From contig CAZBLR010000006.1 of NCBI GenBank assembly GCA_964492895.1, forward strand, positions 27,240 to 91,239: a stretch of DNA of 64,000 nt, given 5' to 3'. The notes under the pieces are model-generated. The model made no database searches, was not told the DNA's origin, and saw only the letters and a list, made by a program, of their open reading frames with translations. Position 1 is the first letter of the stretch. Each line of letters opens with the position of its first letter. Shown piece by piece: positions 8,968-17,519 of this stretch. This DNA is from DATLWN01 sp964492895. GTDB lineage: Bacteria; Pseudomonadota; Zetaproteobacteria; Mariprofundales; Mariprofundaceae. The position numbers and the translations under genes are program-made.

Positions 8968-9671
8968 GCATCCTCCCGGACATAATGCAGGAAATGGCTC
9001 TCGCGCCCCTCGCGCAGGCCCCGCTGCTCGAATTTCGTCACCGGCCGGTCCTCGTCGCGCGCCGAAAAGCACCCCTTGCCGGCGACGTTGCGCAGCCCCG
9101 GCGTCGCATCGAGGATATCGCGCATCCATTCCGCCAGGTCCGGCTTGTCGCTGGCCAGCTTGATGAACCCGCCCGGCTTCAGCCGCGATGCCAGGAGCGC
9201 GGCGAAGTCCTTCTGGATCAGCCGGCGCTTGACATGCCTCGACTTCGGCCACGGGTCCGGATGGTTGATGATGATACCGTCCAGCTGCGCTTCGCCGATC
9301 TGGTGGCGCAGCACGACCTGGGCCGGCAGCTGGGAGATGCGGCAGCGTTCGATGACGCCGGCCTCCTCGAGCCTCCCGACGGCCTTGGCCACGCCCGGCA
9401 GGTAGATCTCCACCCCGACGAGATACCAGTCCGGATGTCTCTCGGCCAGGTGCACCAGGAAATCGCCGTTGCCGAAGCCGATCTCCAGCACCACCGGCGC
9501 ATCCTTCGGAATCCCGGCCTCGGCCAGGGTCCTGTCCTTGGGCAGGCCGATGACCGGCAGCCACTTGGCCAGCCGCGCCTCCTGGCCCGTGGTCACATAG
9601 CCGTTCTTGCGCCCGAAGGTGCGCATCTCGTGCTGGATATGCTGGTCGCGGAATTCACGGCTTAAACGCAT
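8964..9671 (-). CDS. trmB: tRNA (guanine-N7-)-methyltransferase TrmB
   Basis: 235 residues, normal for TrmB. It makes m7G46 in the variable loop of tRNAs using S-adenosylmethionine. The SAM-binding glycine loop is LEIGFGNGDFLVHLA (near 62-76), the acidic end of strand 2 is VGVEIYLPG, and the TrmB signature NHPDPWPKSRHVKRRL lies near 136-151. It opens an overlapping minus-strand operon with DUF4438, an aspartic protease and a Nit-like amidase. Confidence 0.95.
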   Translation of the reverse strand: MRLSREFRDQHIQHEMRTFGRKNGYVTTGQEARLAKWLPVIGLPKDRTLAEAGIPKDAPVVLEIGFGNGDFLVHLAERHPDWYLVGVEIYLPGVAKAVGRLEEAGVIERCRISQLPAQVVLRHQIGEAQLDGIIINHPDPWPKSRHVKRRLIQKDFAALLASRLKPGGFIKLASDKPDLAEWMRDILDATPGLRNVAGKGCFSARDEDRPVTKFEQRGLREGRESHFLHYVREDA

Positions 9672-9771
9672 GTCCCGTATGTTATGGATTCACGGCCGAA
9701 TGTCATGACAACATGTCGGTTGCGGTCCCAAACGGGATGCGAACCAACAACCGAAAGTCGCAGCCAGCCAC

Positions 9772-10335
9772 TCAGGGGGCGACGATGGCCTTCCGGACCT
9801 CGTTTGATTTCTCCTCGCCGCACAGGCGGGCGACGAGGCGCAGGGCGAATTCGACGGCGGTGCCGGCGCCGCGGCTGGTGGTCAGGAAATCGTCCTCGAC
9901 CACGGCCTCGTCGACATACATGGCCGACGGCGCCTTCTCGCGCACCTCTGCCTCCGTACCCGGATGGGAAGTCACGCGCCGGCCTTCCAGCACGCCGTAG
10001 GCGGCCAGGGCCGTCGGGGCGGCGCAGATGGCCGCGATGGATTTGCGTTCATGGCGCAGGCGCGTGACCACGGCCCGCACATCGGCGGCATCGCGCAGCA
10101 GGTGGGCGTTGGGCAGGCCACCGGGCAGCACCACCATGTCCCAGTCCTCATCCATGACATCAGCGAGCGCCGCATCCGGATGGATGGTGATATGCGAGCG
10201 GCCGGTCACCGCTCCGCCGTCGAGGCTGGCCAGGCAGACCTCGATGCCGGCGCGGCGCAGGATGTCCACCACGGCGATGCATTCGATCTCCTCGACACCT
10301 CTCGTGAACGGAACCAGCACCCTTGCCATCGTCAC
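9772..10335 (-). CDS. DJ-1/PfpI family protein (YajL-like)
   Basis: 187 residues of the DJ-1 superfamily. The nucleophile-elbow cysteine is Cys104 in AAICAAPTAL, with the conserved Glu in RGVEEIE near residue 15 and the DMVVLPGGLPNA strand at 66-76. Length and motifs match the YajL/DJ-1 branch (chaperone or deglycase roles are debated for the family). It overlaps the upstream trpD2-type gene by four bases and is likely cotranscribed with it. Confidence 0.9.
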   Translation of the reverse strand: MTMARVLVPFTRGVEEIECIAVVDILRRAGIEVCLASLDGGAVTGRSHITIHPDAALADVMDEDWDMVVLPGGLPNAHLLRDAADVRAVVTRLRHERKSIAAICAAPTALAAYGVLEGRRVTSHPGTEAEVREKAPSAMYVDEAVVEDDFLTTSRGAGTAVEFALRLVARLCGEEKSNEVRKAIVAP

Positions 10336-11303
10336 GCCTCCGTGATCGTCCAGTCCGGCGGCAGCTCGCCGCCGGCGGCCCAGCGGAACGCCGCGAGCAT
10401 GCGTGTCATGGTCGCCGCCTCGCGCGCATCCGCCTCCCCTGCCAGTATAGCCGCGAAGCGCGCCGCGATGGCCGCAGGTTCGTCCTTCTCCTTCGGATAC
10501 GGATCGAAGCCGCTGTCGGGCAGATCCAGCATGCGGATGTCGTCACCGACCTGCATGGCGACCACCTTCTGCCGGTCGGCATACAGCTCCGGCTCCCCCT
10601 CCGCTCCCATGAAGATCAGCGAGCGCGGCTGGGCGAGCAGCGCATTGGCACCGGCCATGCGGTCGGCATAAGGGGTGTGGAAGAAGCCGTTCAGCTGCCC
10701 GGTACAGGCCAGCGGATTGAGCAGACGCGCCACCGTGTTGGCGAACGAGCGCACGCCCAGCCGCGGGCGCAGGCCATAGATGCGGTCCAGCGGCGGGCAG
10801 ATGTCTTCCAGTTCGGCGTAGACGATGCCGTCGCGCCGCAGCACCACCTGTGCCGCATCAAGACTTTCCACCCGCTGCACCCCGGCCGTCTCCAGCGCCT
10901 GCCAGGCACTGAGCCGGCCATCGATGTGCGCCACGCCGTGCACGAACACGGGGATGCCGGCATCGCGGGCGGCGAGCGCCGCCGCCAGGTGTACCGGCGC
11001 GGCGCGGCGCTTTCCGGCGTAACAGGGCAGATCGACGGCGCCATCGGGTGCCCGGACATCCCCGAACCCCGCGACCCGGCCGCGGGCGGCGAGGACGAAG
11101 CCGGCGATCTCGCCGGTGGTCTCCCCCTTCATGCGCTGGGCGATCAGGAAGGCCCCGAGCTGCAGCGGATCGGCATCGTCGGCCAGCAGGGCCCGAAACA
11201 CGGCCTCGGCCTCGTCGGTGCCCAGGTGTTCGTGGCCATGCCGGCCGCGCGCCACCCGGCGCAGCAGCCCGGCCACCATCATCGCATCCGTCGACATGCG
11301 CAT
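10332..11303 (-). CDS. TrpD2/YbiB glycosyltransferase-family DNA-binding protein
   Basis: 323 residues with the anthranilate phosphoribosyltransferase fold: helical N-domain with GAFLIAQRMKGETTGEIAGF (about 50-70), a degenerate phosphoribosyl site (VDLPCYAGKRRAAP near 90-103) and PRLGVRSFANTVARLLNP near 180. TrpD proper has GDG..TSTAA and more basic substrate residues; their replacement here, with the C-terminal MGAEGEPEL..RQKVV block, matches TrpD2/YbiB, a family shown in E. coli to bind DNA and belong to the LexA regulon. So it is probably not a tryptophan enzyme. Divergent from the glutamine amidotransferase gene by 35 bases. Confidence 0.85.
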   Translation of the reverse strand: MRMSTDAMMVAGLLRRVARGRHGHEHLGTDEAEAVFRALLADDADPLQLGAFLIAQRMKGETTGEIAGFVLAARGRVAGFGDVRAPDGAVDLPCYAGKRRAAPVHLAAALAARDAGIPVFVHGVAHIDGRLSAWQALETAGVQRVESLDAAQVVLRRDGIVYAELEDICPPLDRIYGLRPRLGVRSFANTVARLLNPLACTGQLNGFFHTPYADRMAGANALLAQPRSLIFMGAEGEPELYADRQKVVAMQVGDDIRMLDLPDSGFDPYPKEKDEPAAIAARFAAILAGEADAREAATMTRMLAAFRWAAGGELPPDWTITEA

Positions 11304-11338
11304 GTTGTACCACGGGCCGGCCTTGATAGGCTAGCTCC

Positions 11339-12061
11339 ATGCATTTCCTGGTGCTGCAGCATAAGAACATCGAACCGCCGGCCAGGCTGGCCGATGCCCT
11401 GTCCCAGGGCGGCCATCGCATCGAGGCCTGCCATGTCGAGCAAATGCCGGTGCCGGAATCGCTGTCCGGATATGATGGACTCATCGTCATGGGCGGCCCC
11501 CAGTCGGCCAACGACGAGCACCTGCCGTACATCCGGGACGAACTGGCGCTGCTGGAGCGTGCCATCGCCGAGGACTTCCCGGTGCTCGGCATCTGCCTCG
11601 GCGCCCAGCTTCTGGCCAAAGCGGGACAGGCGCTGGTCACGCGCTCCCCGGTATGGGAACTGGGCTGGTACCCGGTGTTCCCGACCCCCGCCTCAGCCGG
11701 TGATCCGCTATTCTCGGTACTGCCCGAGGCCGGCCTGTGCATCTTCCAGTGGCACGGGGAAACCTTCTCGCTGCCGCCGGGAGCGATGCTCCTGGCCCAC
11801 CATCCGAACGTGCCGAACCAGGCCTTCCGTCTCGGCAGCTGCCAGTACGGCCTGCAATTCCACGCCGAGGTCGACGAGCAGATCATCGAGCGATGGATCG
11901 GGGCCGGCGATGACGAGCGGCGCCACCTCGGCCCCGACGGCATCCTGGAAATCCGCGAGTACATGACGCGGATCGATCCCATGCATGCGTTCTGCGAAGG
12001 ACTGATGCAGGCCTGGATGCGTCTGTGCGAGACCCGCAGGGATCAGGATCGGGAACCCTGA
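11339..12061 (+). CDS. Class I glutamine amidotransferase-like protein (GMP synthase GATase type)
   Basis: 240 residues. The GATase triad is present: Cys in LGICLGAQLLA (near residue 84), His in LQFHAEVDE (near 177) and the following Glu. An SYDG-type LIVMGGPQSAND strand starts the domain. No synthetase domain is fused, so this is one of the stand-alone GuaA-like GATases whose amide acceptor is not known (some are glutamyl-hydrolases acting on polyamine or peptide conjugates). The gene is convergent with amt, its stop one base from the amt stop. Confidence 0.87.
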   Translation: MHFLVLQHKNIEPPARLADALSQGGHRIEACHVEQMPVPESLSGYDGLIVMGGPQSANDEHLPYIRDELALLERAIAEDFPVLGICLGAQLLAKAGQALVTRSPVWELGWYPVFPTPASAGDPLFSVLPEAGLCIFQWHGETFSLPPGAMLLAHHPNVPNQAFRLGSCQYGLQFHAEVDEQIIERWIGAGDDERRHLGPDGILEIREYMTRIDPMHAFCEGLMQAWMRLCETRRDQDREP

Positions 12062-12062
12062 C

Positions 12063-13274
12063 CTAGAGCTGGCTCATGTCCTCCTCGGGATAGGCCGAGA
12101 TCTGGTGGATGGCCAGATCGGCGCCGCGGTACTCGTCCTCCTCGTTCAGGCGGATGCCGACCGTGGCGCGCAGCAGCCCGAACACCAGGAAGCCTCCGCC
12201 CACTGCAATCGCCAGCCCGGTCAGGGTACCGATCAGCTGCGACAGGAAGCTGACCCCTCCGGCCCCACCCAGGGCCGACTGGCCGAAGATACCGGCGGCG
12301 ACGCCGCCCCAGACGCCGGCACCGCCGTGCAGGGGCACCACGCCCAGGACGTCGTCCAGTTTCAGGCGCACCTGCACGAACTCGAAACCGTAGACGAAGG
12401 CCGCGCCGGCCACCGCGCCGATGACCAGCGCCCCGATCGGATGCACGATGTCGGAACCGGCGCAGATGGCCACCAGCCCGGCCAGGGCCCCGTTGTGCAC
12501 GAAGCCGGGATCGTTGCGTCCGGCCACCAGGGCGGCCAGCAGCCCGCCGACCATGGCCAGCAGCGAATTCATGGCCACGAGCCCGGAGACGGCATCGACG
12601 CGGCCGGCGCTCATGACGTTGAACCCGAACCAGCCAACACAGAGGATCCACGAGCCGAGCGCCAGGAATGGGATATTGGAGGGCAGGATGGCATTGAGCC
12701 GGCCGGTCGGGCCGTAGCGCCCCTTGCGCGCGCCCAGCAGGCTCACCGCGCCGAACGCCAGGAACCCGCCCATGGCATGGACCACCACCGAGCCCGCGAA
12801 GTCGTGGAAGGGAGCGCCGAATGCACCGTTCAGCCAGTGCTGGAACCCGAGGTTGTCGTTCCAGACGAGGCCCTCGTAGAACGGATAGACCAGACCCACC
12901 AGGATGCTGGTGGCCAGCACGTTCGGCCAGAAGCGGATGCGCTCGGTCACCCCGCCGGAGATGATCGCCGGCACCGCCGCCGCGAAGGTCAGCAGGAAGA
13001 AGAAGTGCACCAGCTCGTAGCCGTGGCTGCCACCCTTCAGCACGTTCAGCTCGGCGACCGGCTTGAAGAAGTCCACGCCGTAGGCCACGGCGAACCCGAC
13101 GAAGAAGTAGGCCACCGTGGCAAAACCGAAATCCGTCAACACCCGGACCAGGGCATTGACCTGGTTCTTCTTGCGTACCGTTCCCGCCTCCAGGAACGCA
13201 AAACCAGCGTGCATGGCCAGGACCATGGCCGCACCCATGGTCAAAAAAAACACATCCGAACCCGCTGAGTTCAT
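12063..13274 (-). CDS. amt: Ammonium transporter (Amt family)
   Basis: 403 residues with about eleven membrane helices. The twin pore histidines are visible in FAGSVVVHAMGGFLAFGA (near 165) and VVPLHGGAGVWGG (near 315). Early helix motifs FLEAGTVRKKNQVN and the C-terminal cytosolic tail (LNEEDEYRGADLAIHQISAYPEE) are typical of Amt proteins regulated by PII. No glnK gene is next to it. It would supply nitrogen to the autotroph. About 215 bases upstream of the start hold no gene; they end at the next gene's stop and presumably contain the amt promoter. Confidence 0.94.
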   Translation of the reverse strand: MNSAGSDVFFLTMGAAMVLAMHAGFAFLEAGTVRKKNQVNALVRVLTDFGFATVAYFFVGFAVAYGVDFFKPVAELNVLKGGSHGYELVHFFFLLTFAAAVPAIISGGVTERIRFWPNVLATSILVGLVYPFYEGLVWNDNLGFQHWLNGAFGAPFHDFAGSVVVHAMGGFLAFGAVSLLGARKGRYGPTGRLNAILPSNIPFLALGSWILCVGWFGFNVMSAGRVDAVSGLVAMNSLLAMVGGLLAALVAGRNDPGFVHNGALAGLVAICAGSDIVHPIGALVIGAVAGAAFVYGFEFVQVRLKLDDVLGVVPLHGGAGVWGGVAAGIFGQSALGGAGGVSFLSQLIGTLTGLAIAVGGGFLVFGLLRATVGIRLNEEDEYRGADLAIHQISAYPEEDMSQL

Positions 13275-13491
13275 GAAATCCCCCCCCGCTTGTCTGTCGC
13301 TGTCAATGCATGTCTACGTCGATGCTTCCCCATCTCCCGAACGGCACGAAGGCCGCGCACCCGCACCGGTGCGCCCGCAACGCATGAATGCCCCGATATG
13401 TTCGGCAGGTGATCCAGACGTACGTCTGGGCGCAAATGTTACAGCCTGGGCCCCGCTTCATCCAGCCGGCCGGGATGGACGGATGGCCGCT

Positions 13492-13914
13492 TCAGGAAAA
13501 CCAGCGCAGGAAGGCGGCGGCGGTCAGGGCGGTGCAGCCGAGCACCAGCGACACCACCCAGACCACCATGGAATTGCGGAACCATCCCCTCGGACTCATC
13601 TGGTGATAGAGCGCCGCGATCAGGAAGCCGCCGGAAGCGCAGCCGATCTTGACCGACAGCGCATCCACCGCCACCCCGTGGATGTCCGGAAAATGCCCGT
13701 AGAAATAGAAGCTGGTGGCGCCGAAGGCGGCACCACCGAGCGCCTGCACCGCCCAGGCAACGGCCAGCCACATGGCCACCCGGCGCTGCACCGGCAACTC
13801 ACGGCGCAGCCAGCCGATGCCGTACACGGAGATGCCGATCACGACAACGGCACCGAAATTATGCACCACCTGGATCAGGGCATAGATCAGGCTTTGCAGG
13901 GTGGCGGAACTCAC
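13492..13914 (-). CDS. Four-helix membrane protein of unknown function
   Basis: 140 residues with four predicted membrane helices (around 8-32, 45-65, 80-100 and 113-135). Conserved-looking features are His18 in VVHNFGAVVVIG, FYGHFPDIHG and ALYHQMSPRGW, histidine positions that could bind a heme or metal in the membrane (inference). I do not recognise the family with certainty. It begins 10 bases downstream of a secreted Ig-like protein gene on the same strand and is probably in operon with it. Confidence 0.72.
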   Translation of the reverse strand: MSSATLQSLIYALIQVVHNFGAVVVIGISVYGIGWLRRELPVQRRVAMWLAVAWAVQALGGAAFGATSFYFYGHFPDIHGVAVDALSVKIGCASGGFLIAALYHQMSPRGWFRNSMVVWVVSLVLGCTALTAAAFLRWFS

Positions 13915-13924
13915 GGCGACGGGC

Positions 13925-14284
13925 TTACTTGACGGTGAACGTCACCGTGCTCTGAACGCCGGTCAGGTCATGGTTGACCGTGGCCTCCTTGACCGCCACC
14001 TGGTGCTGACCCGGCGACAGGTCCGGCAGGGTCAGGCTGCAGGGACAGCCGCTGACATCGCGATCGATGATCGGCGACTGGTCGTCGACATAGATGTGCA
14101 GATGATTGCCGTTGGGGCTCAGGTGCACGTCATAGCTCAGCTTGATGTCGTCCCCGCTGTTCAGAACGGCGCCGTCCTTCGGCGACAGGATGGAGACGGA
14201 ACCGGCGGCCATCGCCGGTGCCGCGCATGCGAACGTCAGGATCGCTACAGGGATTGCATACAGGCAACTCTTCAGTCCTTTCAT
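13925..14284 (-). CDS. Secreted Ig/FN3-like protein, 119 aa
   Basis: Signal peptide (about residues 1-24, cut after AMA), then one compact beta-sandwich-like domain: VSILSPKDGAVLNSGDDIKL and LPDLSPGQHQVAVKEATV. A CPC motif (near 75) and HLHIYVDDQ strand are distinctive. Such domains bind ligands or partners in the periplasm; no enzyme motif is present. Two adjacent ATGs exist; the second fits the ribosome site AAAGGAGG with five-base spacing, so I use it. Likely cotranscribed with the downstream four-helix membrane protein. Confidence 0.72.
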   Translation of the reverse strand: MKGLKSCLYAIPVAILTFACAAPAMAAGSVSILSPKDGAVLNSGDDIKLSYDVHLSPNGNHLHIYVDDQSPIIDRDVSGCPCSLTLPDLSPGQHQVAVKEATVNHDLTGVQSTVTFTVK

Positions 14285-14379
14285 CATACCCTCCTTTCGG
14301 GGAGCGGCGTGCCCCGGATCTCCGGGTGCCGCTCGCCATCTCGAGGCGGGCCATGCGTCATGCCCGCCCGAAGAAGAAC

Positions 14380-15558
14380 CTACAGGCGCCCCATCTTCGG
14401 CAGCTTGCCGACCAGCGGGCGCACATAGTCCAGCCACGCCTGGGTCACGTCGTTGGCGTCGGGGTGGATGAAGTCGTCCTTCATCTGCGTGGCCTCGCGC
14501 GCCACCGAATACAGCGGCGTGATGAAGCAGGCACTCTGATAGGGCCTGTCCTTCAGTCGGCGGATGGCCACCGAACCGTTGTCCCCGTGCTTGACGGCGT
14601 GCTTGACGGCGAACTTGCCGACCATGCGCGCCTCCTCGGCATCCACCTCGGAAACGATGGTCGGAAAGCTGCGTTGCAGGTATCCGAAGGTGTCGGCGCG
14701 CACGCGCACCTTCTCCCCCGCGAAGGCCTCCTTGACCAGGCCGGACAGCGTGTCACCGAGGGCACCGGTGCCGGAAAGCTGCACATTGCCGTGCGAATCC
14801 TTCTCGCCGGTGGTGGCGATCGGATTCCCCTTGGCATCGGCGATACCCTCGGACACCGCCACGACGCAGCGCCCGAGCCGCGCGTAGACCCGCCTGACAT
14901 CGGCCTTGAACCGCTCGCGGTCGAACGGCCGCTCCGGCAGGTAGATCAGGTGGGGCCCGTCATCGTCATCCTGCCTGGCCAGCGCCGACGCGGCGGTCAG
15001 AAAGCCGGCGCTACGCCCCATCACCACATTGACCTTGACCCCGGCCAGGGCCCGGTTGTCGCGATCGTCGCCCATGAAGGCCAGCGCCACGAAACGGGCC
15101 GCCGAGGCGAAGCCCGGACAATGGTCGGTGACCTTCAGGTCGTTGTCGATGGTCTTCGGGATGTGCACGGTGCAGAAATTGTAGTTCGCGGCCTTGGCCA
15201 TCTCGGCGATGATATTGGCGGTCTCGGCCGAGTCGTTGCCGCCGATGTAGAAGAAATAGCGCACGTCATGCCTGCGGAACACGTCGAACACCCGTTCGCA
15301 CTCGGCCTGGCCGGGCTTCAGGCGCACCGAGCCCAGGGCGGCGGCCGGCGTGTTCGCCACGCGCTCCAACAGCCCTTTCGACTGCGTGCCCAGATCGACG
15401 AAGTCTTCGTTCAGGATGCCGGCGATGCCGTGGCGCGCACCGAGGATACCGGTGATCTCGGGGCGTTTGCGTGCCGCCAGCACCGCGCCGACCAGCGATT
15501 GGTTGATCACCACCGTTGGCCCGCCCGATTGTCCAATCACCATCTTGCCTTTGAGCAC
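14380..15558 (-). CDS. pfp: 6-phosphofructokinase, pyrophosphate-dependent type
   Basis: 392 residues, longer than ATP-PfkA (about 320). The phosphoryl-donor site reads GGNDS (106-110) and the catalytic loop PKTIDND (134-140); Lys135 in place of Gly is the mark of PPi-dependent enzymes. MGRSAGFLT and the substrate-binding ERFK..R motifs follow. The family reversibly converts fructose-6-P and PPi to fructose-1,6-bisphosphate and Pi; the related methanotroph enzyme also acts on sedoheptulose-7-P. In an autotroph it can dephosphorylate both bisphosphates in the Calvin cycle while conserving PPi (inference). Divergent from the IMPase-like/glpX run. Confidence 0.9.
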   Translation of the reverse strand: MLKGKMVIGQSGGPTVVINQSLVGAVLAARKRPEITGILGARHGIAGILNEDFVDLGTQSKGLLERVANTPAAALGSVRLKPGQAECERVFDVFRRHDVRYFFYIGGNDSAETANIIAEMAKAANYNFCTVHIPKTIDNDLKVTDHCPGFASAARFVALAFMGDDRDNRALAGVKVNVVMGRSAGFLTAASALARQDDDDGPHLIYLPERPFDRERFKADVRRVYARLGRCVVAVSEGIADAKGNPIATTGEKDSHGNVQLSGTGALGDTLSGLVKEAFAGEKVRVRADTFGYLQRSFPTIVSEVDAEEARMVGKFAVKHAVKHGDNGSVAIRRLKDRPYQSACFITPLYSVAREATQMKDDFIHPDANDVTQAWLDYVRPLVGKLPKMGRL

Positions 15559-15633
15559 ACGCCACCTCCCCGGTAAGGTTTAGCGAAAGCGTGAGGCTAG
15601 CCTAGCACGCCTCGCACAAAAGGGGGGAGAAAT

Positions 15634-16440
15634 TTGCACACCGCGAGCGGCTACAGCGCAGCTGTCATCGACATGTTACACAAGGCCGGCCATGACATCG
15701 TGCTCCCCGCCTTCCTCGATCAGACGGGTTCGGCGGACACCAAGCACGACGGCTCCGTCGTCACCGAAACCGACCTGCACTGCCAGCACTTCATCCGCGA
15801 GCAGCTGCACGCGCTGGACCCGGGGATCCGCTTCCTCGGCGAGGAGATGGGCGAAGCGGAGCAGCGGGCCTGTCTCCAGCAGGGCGGCCCTTACTGGTGC
15901 GTCGACCCATTGGACGGCACGAGCAATTTCATGGCCGATTTCCCCTGCTTCGCCTCGGCCGTGGCCCTGATCGAGCACGGCCGGCCGGTGCTGGCCTGCA
16001 TCCACGACCCGGTGCGCGGAGAAACCTTCCACGCCGTCCGGGACGGCGGCGCCTTCCTTAACGGCATGCCCGTCCACGCCTCGTCCACGCATGCGCTGAA
16101 GCAGAGCATCGGCTTCATCGATTTCAAGCGCCTGTCGCCGCCGCTGGCGGCCCGCCTGGCCGGCAGCCGGCATTACCGCAGCCAGCGCAATATCGGCAGC
16201 TGTGCCCTGGAATGGGCCTGGCTGGCCACCGGCCGCGGCCAGTTCATCATCCATGGGGGCGAAAAGCTGTGGGATTTCGCGGCCGGCAGCCTGCTGGCCG
16301 AGGAGGCCGGCGCCACCGTCACCGGATTCGACGGACGCCATCCCTTCGCGGCCGGCGGCCTCGTCTCGTCCATCGTGGCGGGCGCCAATCCGGACATCCA
16401 CGCCGCCCTGATGGCCATGCTGGACAACGACAACGCCTAA
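15634..16440 (+). CDS. Inositol monophosphatase/FBPase-superfamily phosphatase
   Basis: 268 residues of the lithium-sensitive Mg-dependent phosphatase superfamily. Metal-binding motifs are clear: FLGEEM (near 72), WCVDPLDGTSNF (87-98) and LWDFAAGSLLAEEAGA (near 212-227). The substrate may be inositol phosphate, 3'-phosphoadenosine phosphate or a sugar bisphosphate; the gene sits 91 bases before glpX, so a sugar-phosphate role is possible (inference). Translation starts at TTG behind a strong AGGGGGGAGA site; no ATG precedes the conserved region. Confidence 0.87.
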   Translation: MHTASGYSAAVIDMLHKAGHDIVLPAFLDQTGSADTKHDGSVVTETDLHCQHFIREQLHALDPGIRFLGEEMGEAEQRACLQQGGPYWCVDPLDGTSNFMADFPCFASAVALIEHGRPVLACIHDPVRGETFHAVRDGGAFLNGMPVHASSTHALKQSIGFIDFKRLSPPLAARLAGSRHYRSQRNIGSCALEWAWLATGRGQFIIHGGEKLWDFAAGSLLAEEAGATVTGFDGRHPFAAGGLVSSIVAGANPDIHAALMAMLDNDNA

Positions 16441-16531
16441 AATCAGTCGGGTTACTATGCCCTCGCTTTTCACCTTGCTTTCCGCTAGGATGCGTGCCCC
16501 ACCAGCCAGTTTATTCTAGGGGAGAGTTTAC

Positions 16532-17485
16532 ATGGCCAGCGTTGCTGATCTGAAGATTGACCTCGTCGAAGTCTGCGAGGCCGCGGCTCGCGCCTGCGCA
16601 CCATTCGTTGGCTCAGGCAAGAAGGACGAGGGCGACGGTCTGGCCGTGGATGCCATGCGCGAACGCATCAACCAGGTACACATGCGCGGCACGGTCGTCA
16701 TCGGCGAAGGCGCCAAGGACGAGGCCCCTGCCCTGTACGACGGCGAGTCCGTCGGCACCGGAGAAGGTATCGGCATCGACATCGCCGTCGATCCGATCGA
16801 GGGCACCAACCTGTTTGCCAAGGACATGCCGGGCTCCATCGTGACGCTGGCCGCCGCTCCCGAGGGCGCCATGTTCCGCCCTGGCTCCTGCTTCTACATG
16901 GACAAGCAGGTCTATCCCAAGGCCGCCCGCGGCAAGATCGACGCCGAGGCGCCCACCGCCGAGCGCCTGCACCAGCTGGCCCGCGCCCTGGGCAAGGACA
17001 TCCGCGAGGTCAAGGTGTTCGTGCTGGACAAGCCGCGCCACAAGGATCTGCTGCAGGAGATATACGGATGCGGCGCCAAGGTACGCCTGGCCACCGACGG
17101 CGACGTCAATGGCGCCATCCAGGCGATTCTGAACATGGGCTGCGACGCCCTGTTCGGCATCGGTGGCACCCCCGAGGGCATCGTCACCGCCTGCGCCGCC
17201 CGCGCCATGGGCGCGGAGATGTTCGGCCGCATGGCGCCGCAGAAGGATTTCGAGATCGAGCTTTGCAAGAAGGAAGGCATCGACACGACGCGCGTACTGG
17301 CCCGCGACGATCTGGTCACCAGCGATGACGTACTGTTCATCGCCACCGGCCTGACCAGCGGCGCGTATGTGCAGCACGTCAAGGTCGGCAACGACGCCGG
17401 CGGCAAGTTCATGACCACGGACACCGTCGTGCTCGACGGTGGCGTGGCCAATGTCCGTCGCGTCCAGACCACAGTTCACGTCTAA
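16532..17485 (+). CDS. glpX: Fructose-1,6-bisphosphatase class II (GlpX)
   Basis: 317 residues. Class II signatures: GEGAKDEAPALYDGE (near 52), IAVDPIEGTNLFAKDMPGS (87-105) and GIGGTPEGIVTACAARAMG (near 208). It removes the 1-phosphate from fructose bisphosphate and, in many autotrophs, from sedoheptulose bisphosphate as well. Start has AGGGGAG with a good spacer. It lies 34 bases upstream of tkt, consistent with one Calvin-cycle transcription unit. No class I fbp is in the window. Confidence 0.95.
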   Translation: MASVADLKIDLVEVCEAAARACAPFVGSGKKDEGDGLAVDAMRERINQVHMRGTVVIGEGAKDEAPALYDGESVGTGEGIGIDIAVDPIEGTNLFAKDMPGSIVTLAAAPEGAMFRPGSCFYMDKQVYPKAARGKIDAEAPTAERLHQLARALGKDIREVKVFVLDKPRHKDLLQEIYGCGAKVRLATDGDVNGAIQAILNMGCDALFGIGGTPEGIVTACAARAMGAEMFGRMAPQKDFEIELCKKEGIDTTRVLARDDLVTSDDVLFIATGLTSGAYVQHVKVGNDAGGKFMTTDTVVLDGGVANVRRVQTTVHV

Positions 17486-17519
17486 AACCAAAACTTTTGT
17501 ATTGAAGGGGTATTGATCG

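Noticed and set aside
9713..9755. GGTTCGCATCCC on the minus strand resembles a tRNA T-arm
   Set aside because: No acceptor, D or anticodon stems can be drawn around it; probably a chance match within a small hairpin.
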